The translations under genes were made by a program, and so were the position numbers. Positions 16,974-24,787 of a stretch of DNA of 41,711 nucleotides are shown piece by piece. Origin of the DNA: Clostridiales bacterium (GTDB lineage Bacteria; Bacillota; Clostridia; Christensenellales; Borkfalkiaceae); NCBI GenBank assembly GCA_021635425.1, contig JAJWOJ010000001.1:1-41711 (forward strand). Direction: 5' to 3'. The notes under the pieces are model-generated. The model worked only from the letters and a program-made list of their open reading frames with translations. It had not been told where the DNA came from and ran no database searches. Position 1 is the stretch's first letter; each line of letters opens with the position of its first letter.

Positions 16974-19754
16974 ATGAACAACATTTCAGAGATATTGAAA
17001 AATGCCGATTTAAAGGCTTTTAAACCCGTTCCGTTCTGGAGTATAAACTCGAAACTCGAACGGGACGAAATAGAGCGGCAGATTTCCGAAATGAAAAATT
17101 TCGGACTCGGCGGCTTCATATTCCACGCAAGGGCGGGACTTGAAACGCCGTATCTTTCGGACGAGTGGTTCGATATGGTAAAAGTCGCTCTCGAAAAGGC
17201 GAAAGAACTCGGTCTTAAAGTCTGGTTGTACGACGAGTACGGCTGGCCGAGCGGTTTTGTCGGCGGTAAACTTTTAAAGGACGAAAAAAACCGCGCGGGA
17301 TTTCTTCGCTATGAGGTGAAGCCCGATTTCGACGATTCGGCGTTTGCCGTTTTTGTCAGACGCGGCGATGATTTCGTGCGCATCGAAGCAGCCGTTTCGG
17401 GCGAAAAGGAATATCACACGATAAATAAATTGCTTTCGGACGCATATTGTGATATACTTAATCCGCGCGTTATCGACCTTTTCATAAATGAAACGCACGA
17501 AAAGTATTACGAAAGGTTTAAAAACTCGTTCGGAAAAGAACTTGCGGGCTTTTTTACCGACGAACCGCAATATTATCGTTACGAAACGCCGATATCCGCC
17601 GTTTGCGAAGATGAGTTTTACAAGGCGTACGGCGAAAATCTGAAAGACGGACTTATCCGGCTTTTCGTGCAGAACGAAAAAGGTTATCCGTTCAGAGTTA
17701 AATATTATAATCTTTTAAACAAATTATATTGCGAAAATTACTATAAACGGCTATACGATTAGTGCGATAGTCACGGAATTCTGCTCACGGGGCATAGCGT
17801 TGAGGAAACGTTTTTCTTCACGCAGATGTGGGGCGGAGCGGACTGCGCGACGAGCTACCTTTACGAGCATATCCCTGCGATAGACAACTTAGCGCGCGAC
17901 GGCACGGCGGAAATTTCCGCAAAATCGATAGGTTCGGTCGCGGCGCAGACGGGAAAGAAACTTGTGCTGACCGAAACGTTCGGTTGTTCGGGTTACGGCG
18001 TAACGCCTAAGGAGCTTAAACTGATAGCGGATAAACAGTACGTTTACGGCGTGGACCTTATGTGTCAGCACCTTTATAACTACACGTTCTCGAAACTCGG
18101 CAAGATAGATTGTCCGCCGTCGTTCGGCAGAATCATGCCGTGGAAGTCCTTCTATAAGTCGTTTAACGGCTATTTTTCAAAACTCGGATATATGATTGCG
18201 AATTCGGAAGAAAAAACCGAAGTCGCCGTCGTAACGCCTATGGAGAGTATTTATCTCGACTATTTAAGGCTTAGCGAAGACAAATCGAGAACGGAAGTCG
18301 ACGTGCCGTTTATCGGGCTTTTATCCGAACTCAAAAAACGTGGCGTTTCTTACCACTTCATAAACGAGAAGATAGCCGAAAAACTCGGGCGCGTAGAAAA
18401 CGGCAAACTTATAATCGGCGAAAAGAGTTATTCGCAGGTTGTTTTAAACCCCGCAAAGGAAATGAAAAGCTCAACGCTTTCTCTTTTGAAAGAGTTTTCG
18501 GCAGAGGGCGGCGAGATTTTCGGCAGAACTTTGCCCGAATTTATAGACGGAAAGAGGGCGGAAGTCACCCTTCCTCTCGTATCCGATTTCGATAGACTCA
18601 AAAAGCCGACCGAGATAGCGTTCGACGGCGAACCGTCGTATTCATACAGAACAATTGACGGGCGAGAATTCGTTTTCGTCGTCAACGAGAGCGAAAAACC
18701 CGTAACGATGACGACAAAAGAGAAGTTTTCTGCTTATGATCTGACTATCGGCGAAGCGGGCGAATATCACGGCGGTAAAACGAAAAATATTATTTCTGCA
18801 CGTTCGGGCATGATCTTTGAACTCGGCGATATCGGCAATAGCGAAGATTTGTCGCTTTTTTCGGCGATTGTTCCCGAGTACGTTTCGGCGGACGAAAATA
18901 CTCTGGTTATTGATAACGTTACCGTTAAAACGGAGAACGGAAGAACCTTCGAAGGTTATTTTCACGGCGTTTACGAGCGACTCGTAAAATCGGGGTTCTG
19001 CGGAAAAGCCGAGGTTTTCTTTAAGTTCATAAGCGACGAAAGTTATCCCGCAAAACTCATAATCGAAAAGCAAAAGACGGGCTATAAGTCGTTTAACGGC
19101 GAAAAACTTAATTTTAAACAGTCTGAAAACGATATAGGATACGAGTATTCGGATATAAACATAAAAAGAGGTGAGAATGTTCTCTCGTATACGATAGATT
19201 TCGAGGACGGCGAAAGAGTGGGTAAAATTCTTTACGACCCGACCGTTCCCGAAAGTTTGCGTAACTGCATCGCATACGAAACGGGTATCGAGCAGATTTT
19301 CGTCCGTGGAGATTTCGACTGCGAAAACGGAAAGATTGTCGCAAAAAAGCGCAAGGTTGCGGGCAATCTGACTTCGCAGGGGCTTGAAAATTTTTTCGGC
19401 AAAGCTGTTTATACTTTCGATTACGATTTCGACGGTACACCCGTCAGGTTTGCTCCGAAGGGAGATTTCACGGCGTGCGCGCTGACGATTGACGGCAAAA
19501 ATTACGAAGTATTGCTGACGGACGGCGTTACCGTTAGGGGGGTAAGCGGCAAAAAGACAGTGACCGTCGAATGTTATTCGTCGCTCAGAAACCTGTACGG
19601 ACCTTTCTATTTCAAAGGAAGAGAAGAGAGCGGCGTGGGCAGCGACGCATTCACCCTTCGCGGCGGCTGGAACGACGACGGAACGAACAAAGATTACGAC
19701 GGGCAAAAAAGACTTATACCTTTCGGGATTAAAGATATATCGGTTTTGCGATAA
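16974..19754 (+). pseudogene. GH106-like glycosidase gene interrupted by an in-frame TAG
   Basis: The reading frame 16974-19754 (926 codons) is continuous except for TAG at 17760-17762 (codon 263). Upstream it encodes PVPFWSINSKLERDEIERQI, HARAGLETPYLSDEWF, VWLYDEYGWPSGFVGG and FTDEP (Glu197 a catalytic candidate). Downstream it resumes at once with CDSHGILLTGHSVEE. The paralogue at 24788-27367 reads QWCERHGLESTGH there, so the stop aligns with its Trp322; TGG to TAG is one base. The rest is intact, with a C-terminal jelly-roll-like region (about 780-920). No signal peptide: the enzyme would be cytoplasmic and probably acts on rhamnosides or related sugars. Possibilities are a recent nonsense mutation, a sequencing error, or amber read-through; nagA ends in TAG, so TAG is a normal stop here. 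Confidence 0.8.
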
Positions 19755-19842
19755 AAAATTTCGCGTTATTGTTAAAAGAAAATTGCGGGGCGGCGTTTAC
19801 GTTCCCGTAAAAAATAAAAACAAATAAGGAGTTTAAGGAAAA

Positions 19843-20415
19843 ATGAAGACAGTTAAAGACAAATATCTTGTAGTAGGCGCGGATTTCGCGGGATTCCCTC
19901 TTAAAGAGGCGGTTGTAGCTCACCTCGAAAAGAAAGGTTGGAAGATTCTCGACATGGGCGTTAAAAAGGACAGCGACCCCAACGATACCGATCTTATGTT
20001 CCACAGAGTGGGTCTTCGCGTAGGCGCGATGATTTCGGAAGGCGAGTATGAAAGAGCGCTTCTGTTCTGCGGAACGGGTATGGGAATCCATATCGCGGCG
20101 AGCAAATGCCCCCACGTTCACGCGGGCGTTGTGGAAAGCGTTCCCGCGGCGAGAAGAGCAATTACGGGTAACGGCGTAAACGTTCTTGCGATGGGCGCGT
20201 TTTACGTCGCTCCCGCAATGGGTTGCGATATTGCCGACGCCTACCTTTCGGCGACTCTCGGTTCCGATCAGACCTGGTGGCATAATTTCTACGAGTTCCA
20301 TAAGCTCGCTATAGACGAACTCGAAGCGTTTAATTACGACGAGTATAAGAAAAACGGTTTCAAAGTCAACAAACTCGGCGACTACGACCTTGTTTTAGAG
20401 GATAAACCCGAATAA
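19843..20415 (+). CDS. RpiB/LacA/LacB-family sugar-phosphate isomerase
   Basis: This 190-residue cytoplasmic enzyme contains the family's active-site loop CGTGMGIHIAASK with Cys76, and the N-terminal GADFAGFPLK. Most members have GADHAG there; this one has Phe15 in place of the His that contributes to ring opening in RpiB. It also has a C-terminal extension (about 150-190) relative to the roughly 150-residue classical RpiB. It probably interconverts an aldose- and ketose-phosphate released by the local pathway rather than ribose-5-phosphate; the substrate cannot be told. An AAGGAG-type SD precedes the ATG. The 88-nt gap upstream (19755-19842) shows nothing else clear. Confidence 0.85.
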   Translation: MKTVKDKYLVVGADFAGFPLKEAVVAHLEKKGWKILDMGVKKDSDPNDTDLMFHRVGLRVGAMISEGEYERALLFCGTGMGIHIAASKCPHVHAGVVESVPAARRAITGNGVNVLAMGAFYVAPAMGCDIADAYLSATLGSDQTWWHNFYEFHKLAIDELEAFNYDEYKKNGFKVNKLGDYDLVLEDKPE

Positions 20416-20417
20416 TT

Positions 20418-21152
20418 ATGGAAGAAATACTATCCGATACGATAAAATTAGATAAAAAGGGAACGGGCGTTTTAATGATCGCGCACAGGGGACTTTCGGG
20501 GCTTGAAACCGAAAACACGGAGTGCGCTTTCGTCGCCGCGGGAAACAGAAGTTATTACGGCATAGAAACGGACGTTCACTTTACCAAAGACGGCAAGTAC
20601 GTAATCAGTCACGACGGTAATTTAAGTCGTGTTTTCGGTAAGAACATCGAAATTAAGGACTATTTATACGAAGATTTGCGTAAAGTCAGAAAAATCGAGA
20701 AGGGCGATACGGTGGAGTATATGGCTGTTCCGACTTTGAGGGAGTACTTCGACGTTTGCAGGCGTTACGGCAAGAAAAGCGTCCTCGAGCTTAAAGTGGA
20801 ATACACCGACGAGCAACTCAAAGAGATTATAGAAATAGCGAAAGAGGAAAAGCAGTTTGAGAACGTCATTTTTATATCGTTTTTCCCCGACAATATGATT
20901 CGTCTGAGAAAGATATTGCCGAACCATCCGCTCCAACTTCTGACAGGACCGATAAATTCTGGGATTATGGATATATGCGAGAGCAATTCGCTTGAAATCG
21001 ACGCCGACTATATGTCTTTAAACGAGGAGAATATTGCCGAACTCAAACGCCGCGGCATAAAAATCAACTGTTGGATAGTGAACGACCTCGAGCATGCGGA
21101 AAAACTTGTTTCCCGGGGCGTAGATTTTATTACTACGAACATTCTCGAATAA
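20418..21152 (+). CDS. Cytoplasmic glycerophosphodiester phosphodiesterase family protein
   Basis: The 244-residue protein is one GDPD TIM barrel without signal peptide or membrane segment. Key motifs are IAHRG with His23 and Arg24, ETENT, GIETDVHFTKDGKYVISHDG, and near the C terminus INCWIVNDLEHAEKLVSRGVDFITTN. It would cleave glycerophosphodiesters to glycerol-3-phosphate and an alcohol inside the cell, complementing the secreted GDPD at the start of the block. The start codon is two bases past the isomerase stop, suggesting co-translation; the SD is weak. It is the last gene of block 1. Confidence 0.9.
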   Translation: MEEILSDTIKLDKKGTGVLMIAHRGLSGLETENTECAFVAAGNRSYYGIETDVHFTKDGKYVISHDGNLSRVFGKNIEIKDYLYEDLRKVRKIEKGDTVEYMAVPTLREYFDVCRRYGKKSVLELKVEYTDEQLKEIIEIAKEEKQFENVIFISFFPDNMIRLRKILPNHPLQLLTGPINSGIMDICESNSLEIDADYMSLNEENIAELKRRGIKINCWIVNDLEHAEKLVSRGVDFITTNILE

Positions 21153-21233
21153 ATTATAAAAAACGAAAAACGCGTCGTTTATCGATAACGGTTCTATTTA
21201 ATGAAATTACCGTTTATCGGCGCGAAAACAAAG

Positions 21234-21273
21234 ACAGTCGGCGCGTGTTAAAGCGTCGGCTGTTTTATATTTT
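21234..21273 (+). terminator. Intrinsic terminator of block 1
   Basis: An 11-bp stem with two G-U pairs (21234-21244 with 21253-21263, loop GTGTTAAA) is followed by TTTATATTTT. It lies 80 nt after the GDPD stop and reads as a rho-independent terminator on the + strand. Confidence 0.75.
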
Positions 21274-21327
21274 CGGGCGTTAATATATAGCGGGTGTGAA
21301 TTCCGAAACAGAGCAAAGCGCGATAAT

Positions 21328-21371
21328 AAAACGGGCGGAACCCGAAAAACAGGTTCTGTTCGTTTTTTTTT
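21328..21371. terminator. Second terminator in the convergent gap, probably bidirectional
   Basis: A 15-bp stem with three G-U pairs (21328-21342 with 21352-21366) runs into about nine T on the + strand. On the minus strand the same stem is followed by TTTTATTATCG. It therefore backs up block 1 termination and can end the araC-2 transcript, whose stop is at 21411. The rest of the 258-nt gap has an inverted ACGGT/ACCGT pair and nothing else recognised. Confidence 0.75.
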
Positions 21372-21410
21372 GTCCGAAATTAAGACACAATGGCATGCGG
21401 GCGGAATATA

Positions 21411-22205
21411 TCACTGTTTTTTCCGATAGTTCAGAGGCGATATGCCTATTTGTTTTTTAAAAACGATGCCAAGATAATTAGCCGAGGGAAATCCGCATAA
21501 TTCCGCAATTTCGCTTACGTTTTTATCGGTTGACGAAAGATACATTTTCGCTTTGTTAAGCCTTGTGTATACGGCGTATTGAATGGGCGAACAGTTCATT
21601 TGTTCGCGGAACCTTTTGCAAAGAGTGTTCTTCGATAAATAGAAGGTTTTTGCAAGACCGTCGAGCGTGAGTTTTTGCTGATATTCTTTGTTTATGTAAG
21701 CTACGATCTGAAGAACGAGCGTGTCGGAATGTTTAGGCGAATTAAGCGTTCCCGTCGGCTGCAACGGGCTGAGCATTTGCGTTTGCATATACGCGATAAC
21801 GGTTTTTGTGCAGGATAATATAAAATTACGTTTTTTCGCAGCGTCCGCGGTTTCTACTTCGGACGCTTCTTTCAGAAGCGGTAAAATAAATTGCAGTTGT
21901 TTGCTATTAAAAAGGAAAGCTCCGTGTTCGCCCGCAGTCTGAAGAAAAGAGTTTTCCGAGTCCGTCAATAAATTTTTGCTTACGTACAAGTTGATACGAT
22001 CGTATGCTTCGCCCTCCGTTTTGTGCATATAAAACGGCGGAATAATGCAAAACGATCCGCTTTGAAGCAGAAACAGTTTGCTCTCTATGAAAAAAGCTCT
22101 TTCACCCGATAACAAGAAATATAATTCATAATAATCGTGAAATTGCGTATACGACATGTTGAATGCCTTCGTTTCGTTGCGACGTTCGATTTCAAGAAAT
22201 TCCAT
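21411..22205 (-). CDS. AraC family transcriptional regulator (araC-2)
   Basis: This 264-residue regulator has a cupin-type sensing domain (HDYYELYFLLSGERAFFIES, then LLQSGSFCIIPPFYMHKTEG). The C-terminal AraC double helix-turn-helix begins near VAYINKEYQQKLTLDGLAK, with FYLSKNTLCKRFREQMNCSP and later VSEIAELCGFPSANYLGIVF. It probably senses a sugar and controls the divergent nagA-headed block 2. ATG 22205 has no SD and lies 9 nt after a good -10 box, so a nearly leaderless message is predicted. An internal ATG (Met17, preceded by GAAGG) is possible, but the first 16 residues fit the family's usual N terminus. Confidence 0.93.
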   Translation of the reverse strand: MEFLEIERRNETKAFNMSYTQFHDYYELYFLLSGERAFFIESKLFLLQSGSFCIIPPFYMHKTEGEAYDRINLYVSKNLLTDSENSFLQTAGEHGAFLFNSKQLQFILPLLKEASEVETADAAKKRNFILSCTKTVIAYMQTQMLSPLQPTGTLNSPKHSDTLVLQIVAYINKEYQQKLTLDGLAKTFYLSKNTLCKRFREQMNCSPIQYAVYTRLNKAKMYLSSTDKNVSEIAELCGFPSANYLGIVFKKQIGISPLNYRKKQ

Positions 22206-22214
22206 AACGATTAA

Positions 22215-22243
22215 ATATTACCGCAACGAAAAAGAAAAGTCAA
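22215..22243 (-). promoter_or_regulatory. araC-2 promoter, sigma-70 type
   Basis: On the minus strand TTGACT (22243-22238), a 17-nt spacer and TAATAT (22220-22215) form a near-consensus promoter. Only nine nt separate the -10 box from the ATG at 22205, leaving a predicted 5' leader of about 2-3 nt. Confidence 0.75.
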
Positions 22244-22244
22244 T

Positions 22245-22312
22245 CAAATTTGGTACGATATATGTAATTTTTTCGTTTTCGGGTCGATTTAATATTGAAA
22301 AAAGCAAATTTG
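22245..22312. promoter_or_regulatory. Paired CAAATTTG palindromes, possible operator
   Basis: The 8-bp palindrome CAAATTTG occurs at 22245-22252, one base outside the araC-2 -35 box, and at 22305-22312, inside the 17-nt spacer of the nagA promoter. The copies are 60 bp apart. One copy at each divergent promoter suggests coordinated control, possibly by araC-2 or another repressor. The sequence is A/T-rich and short, so chance is possible. Confidence 0.4.
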
Positions 22313-22323
22313 TTTGGTAAAAT
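22295..22323 (+). promoter_or_regulatory. nagA (block 2) promoter, sigma-70 type
   Basis: TTGAAA (22295-22300), a 17-nt spacer and TAAAAT (22318-22323) form a good promoter. The ATG of nagA at 22333 is only nine nt beyond the -10 box, and no Shine-Dalgarno is present, so the transcript is predicted to be almost leaderless. Confidence 0.7.
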
Positions 22324-22332
22324 TAAATTAAG

Positions 22333-23502
22333 ATGATAAAACAGATAGTGAACGTAAAAGCCGTTTTGCCCGGCGGAATTTTATCCGGCGCAACTGTGGC
22401 TTTTGAAAACGAGAAAATAGTTTATATCGGAAAAGACAAACGCGTCGGCGCAGAAACTTCGGACGGACGCGGAGCGTTTTTGTTTGCGGGGTTTGTGGAT
22501 ATTCACTGCCACGGAGGCGCGGGTTACGATTTTATGGACGCGTCGGCGGACGAAATGGAGAAAATAGCGAACTTTCATCTTTCTCACGGAAGTACGACGA
22601 TAGTCCCGACCACGATGACCGATTCGTGGGAGCATATTTATTCCGCTCTGGACGGAATCGCGGAATATTATAAAACCGCGCGCGATTCGGTTCTGCGCGG
22701 CGCTCATATCGAAGGCCCGTGGCTTTCGCCTGAGCAGTGCGGCGCGCAATCTCCCGAAAAAATGGATTTGCCGACCGTGGATAAATTTTGCGCGCTTATC
22801 GAAAGGTATCCGTTTATAAGCAGAATAAGCGTTGCGCCGGAACTTGAAAACGGCATGGCTGTGGGGAAAATTGCCGACGAAAAGGGCGTAATTGCTTCGG
22901 TTGCCCATACCGACGCCGATTTCGACACGGTGATCGAAGCCGCGGGTAACGGATATTCGCTTATGACGCATCTGTATTCGGGAATGGCGGGAGTTACGCG
23001 GAAAAACGCTTTCAGAGTGGCTGGCGCGGTGGAAGCGGGGCTTTACGACGACAGACTGAACGTCGAAATCATTGCCGACGGAAGGCATTTACCGACGGGA
23101 TTGTTGAAGTTGATATATAAATGTAAAGGCGCGGACAAAATATGTCTTATAACCGACGCGATGCGCGCGGCGGGATTGCGCGACGGCGAAGAATCGATTT
23201 TAGGCAGAAAGGATTGCGGGCTTCCCGTTATCGTCGAAGACGAAGTTGCGAAAACCCGTGACAGGCAAAGTTTCGCGGGCAGCGTGGCGACGACGGACAG
23301 GCTCGTAAGGGTAATGCTTTCGGCGGGGATCGATCCGGTAAACGTAAGCAAAATGGCATCCGCAACGCCCGCAAGAGTTATGGGGCTGACCGATCGCGGT
23401 ACGATCGAGGTCGGCAAAAGAGCGGATTTCGTTTTAATGAACGCTCAAACGGAAGTTCTGAAAGTTATTCGCGGCGGCGAAACGGTATTCGGCAAGGAGT
23501 AG
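22333..23502 (+). CDS. nagA: N-acetylglucosamine-6-phosphate deacetylase
   Basis: The 389-residue amidohydrolase removes acetate from GlcNAc-6-phosphate to give glucosamine-6-phosphate, the substrate of the NagB encoded downstream. Family motifs in order: VDIHCHGGAGYDFMDAS (metal site), GAHIEGPWLS with metal ligand Glu127, VAHTDA with His192, MTHLYSGM with His213 (usually THLFNAM), and the catalytic Asp275 in LITDAM. The length matches the family. It is first in block 2, has no SD and appears leaderless. It ends with TAG, which overlaps the spacing to the next gene's start, evidence that TAG is a working stop in this genome. Confidence 0.92.
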   Translation: MIKQIVNVKAVLPGGILSGATVAFENEKIVYIGKDKRVGAETSDGRGAFLFAGFVDIHCHGGAGYDFMDASADEMEKIANFHLSHGSTTIVPTTMTDSWEHIYSALDGIAEYYKTARDSVLRGAHIEGPWLSPEQCGAQSPEKMDLPTVDKFCALIERYPFISRISVAPELENGMAVGKIADEKGVIASVAHTDADFDTVIEAAGNGYSLMTHLYSGMAGVTRKNAFRVAGAVEAGLYDDRLNVEIIADGRHLPTGLLKLIYKCKGADKICLITDAMRAAGLRDGEESILGRKDCGLPVIVEDEVAKTRDRQSFAGSVATTDRLVRVMLSAGIDPVNVSKMASATPARVMGLTDRGTIEVGKRADFVLMNAQTEVLKVIRGGETVFGKE

Positions 23503-23505
23503 AAT

Positions 23506-24723
23506 ATGAAAAAATACGTTATTGCGGGCGCAAGCGTCCGTTGTTACATGATGTTTGTTACGAGATTGGTCGAAGATTATTCCGACTCGGTTAAAATCAC
23601 GGGAGTTTACGATATAAATAAAACGCGGTGCAGAGTTTTCAAGGATAAAATAGGCGACTCATGCACCATTTATGACGATTTTGACGAAATGCTGGATAAA
23701 GAGCGCCCGGACGCGGTTATCGTTACGACGGTTGACAGCGTTCATCACGAATATATAATACGGGCGTTGGATAAAGGCTACGACGTTATTTCCGAGAAGC
23801 CGCTTACGAACACTTTCGAAAGGTGCGCCGAAATAAGAGCGGCGGAAAAACGCAGCGGACGAAAAGTTACCGTAACGTTCAATTGTCGGTTCATGCCCTA
23901 TTTTTACGAGTTGAAAAAACTGATGGCGGCAGGGAGAATAGGCAAGCCGTTGGCGATAAATTACGAATATTGTCTTACGCGCTGGCACGGCGGTGATTAT
24001 TTCAAGCGGTGGCACAGACTTATGAGCAATTCGCAGGGGATGCTGCTCCATAAAAGCACTCACCATTTCGATATAGTAAACTGGTTGACGGGCGACGAAC
24101 CCGAAAAAGTTACCGCTCTTGCCAACAGGGTTTATTACAGCGATAAAACGAAATGTTTCGGCGAGCGTTGCAAAGATTGCACTCATAAAAAAACGTGCGA
24201 ATCGGCTTTGTCTCAGACGGATTCGCTGGATAAGCTATTGTATTTCGACGCAGAAAAAGAGGACGGATATATCCGCGATCGTTGCTGTTTCGACGGGAGC
24301 GGCGATATTTACGACAATATGTCGGTGTCGGTTGCATACCGCGGAGGAACGCTGCTTACTTACACCCTCAATTTGTTTTCGGAACACGAGGGTTACAGAA
24401 TGGTTATAACGGGCGAAAAAGGCGTGATTATAGCCGAGTGCATAGAACACGGATACGGCGTTACGGACAAGTATAACATCGTGATTTTAGACAAAGATTA
24501 TAAAACGGAAACGTTGACTTTCGATAAAGCGGTCGGAACGCACGCGGGCGGCGACGAAAAGCTGATAGCGATGATTTTCGGCGACGAGAAGGACGACGAA
24601 TACGGGCAGCATGCCGACATTTACGCGGGTATGGTTTCCGCAATGATAGGCATTGCCGCAAACGAAAGCATAAAAACGGGCAGGACGATCGACGTAACCG
24701 ATTATCTTAAAGCGTTGAAATAA
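23506..24723 (+). CDS. Gfo/Idh/MocA family NAD(P)-dependent oxidoreductase
   Basis: The 405-residue protein has an N-terminal Rossmann fold (YVIAGASVRC near the start, then GVYDINKTRC, and the signature SEKP with Lys98). The C-terminal sugar-binding alpha/beta domain includes HKSTHHFDIVNWL. A cysteine cluster (Cys217, 222, 225 and 231), followed later by RCCFDG, could bind a metal; I recall similar clusters in a Clostridial/Actinobacterial branch of the family. It probably oxidises or epimerises a sugar or sugar acid. Its ATG lies three nt after the nagA stop and the AAGGAG SD sits in the end of nagA, so the two are coupled. Exact substrate unknown. Confidence 0.88.
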   Translation: MKKYVIAGASVRCYMMFVTRLVEDYSDSVKITGVYDINKTRCRVFKDKIGDSCTIYDDFDEMLDKERPDAVIVTTVDSVHHEYIIRALDKGYDVISEKPLTNTFERCAEIRAAEKRSGRKVTVTFNCRFMPYFYELKKLMAAGRIGKPLAINYEYCLTRWHGGDYFKRWHRLMSNSQGMLLHKSTHHFDIVNWLTGDEPEKVTALANRVYYSDKTKCFGERCKDCTHKKTCESALSQTDSLDKLLYFDAEKEDGYIRDRCCFDGSGDIYDNMSVSVAYRGGTLLTYTLNLFSEHEGYRMVITGEKGVIIAECIEHGYGVTDKYNIVILDKDYKTETLTFDKAVGTHAGGDEKLIAMIFGDEKDDEYGQHADIYAGMVSAMIGIAANESIKTGRTIDVTDYLKALK

Positions 24724-24735
24724 AAATCGGAGAGA

Positions 24736-24767
24736 AAAGGGGTACCCCTTTCTCGCCTGCGGCGAGA
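24736..24767 (+). other. Double hairpin upstream of the second GH106-like gene
   Basis: A 16-bp perfect palindrome centred on GGTACC (24736-24751) is followed at once by a second hairpin (TCTCGCC 24751-24757 with GGCGAGA 24761-24767, loop TGC). The two share one base. No T tract follows. They occupy half of the 64-nt gap before the ATG at 24788, which itself has only a weak SD. Probably an RNA-processing or stability element. Confidence 0.6.
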
Positions 24768-24787
24768 AAATCCCTTAACGGATAAAA

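Noticed and set aside
16961..16976. Leaderless promoter for the split glycosidase gene (TATAAA 7 nt before ATG)
   Set aside because: No acceptable -35 box 16-18 nt upstream; the region is better explained by the intercistronic hairpin.
17760..17762. Genome-wide TAG reassignment
   Set aside because: nagA ends naturally at TAG with a correct C terminus and correctly spaced next gene, so TAG works as a stop here; a point mutation or local read-through is simpler.
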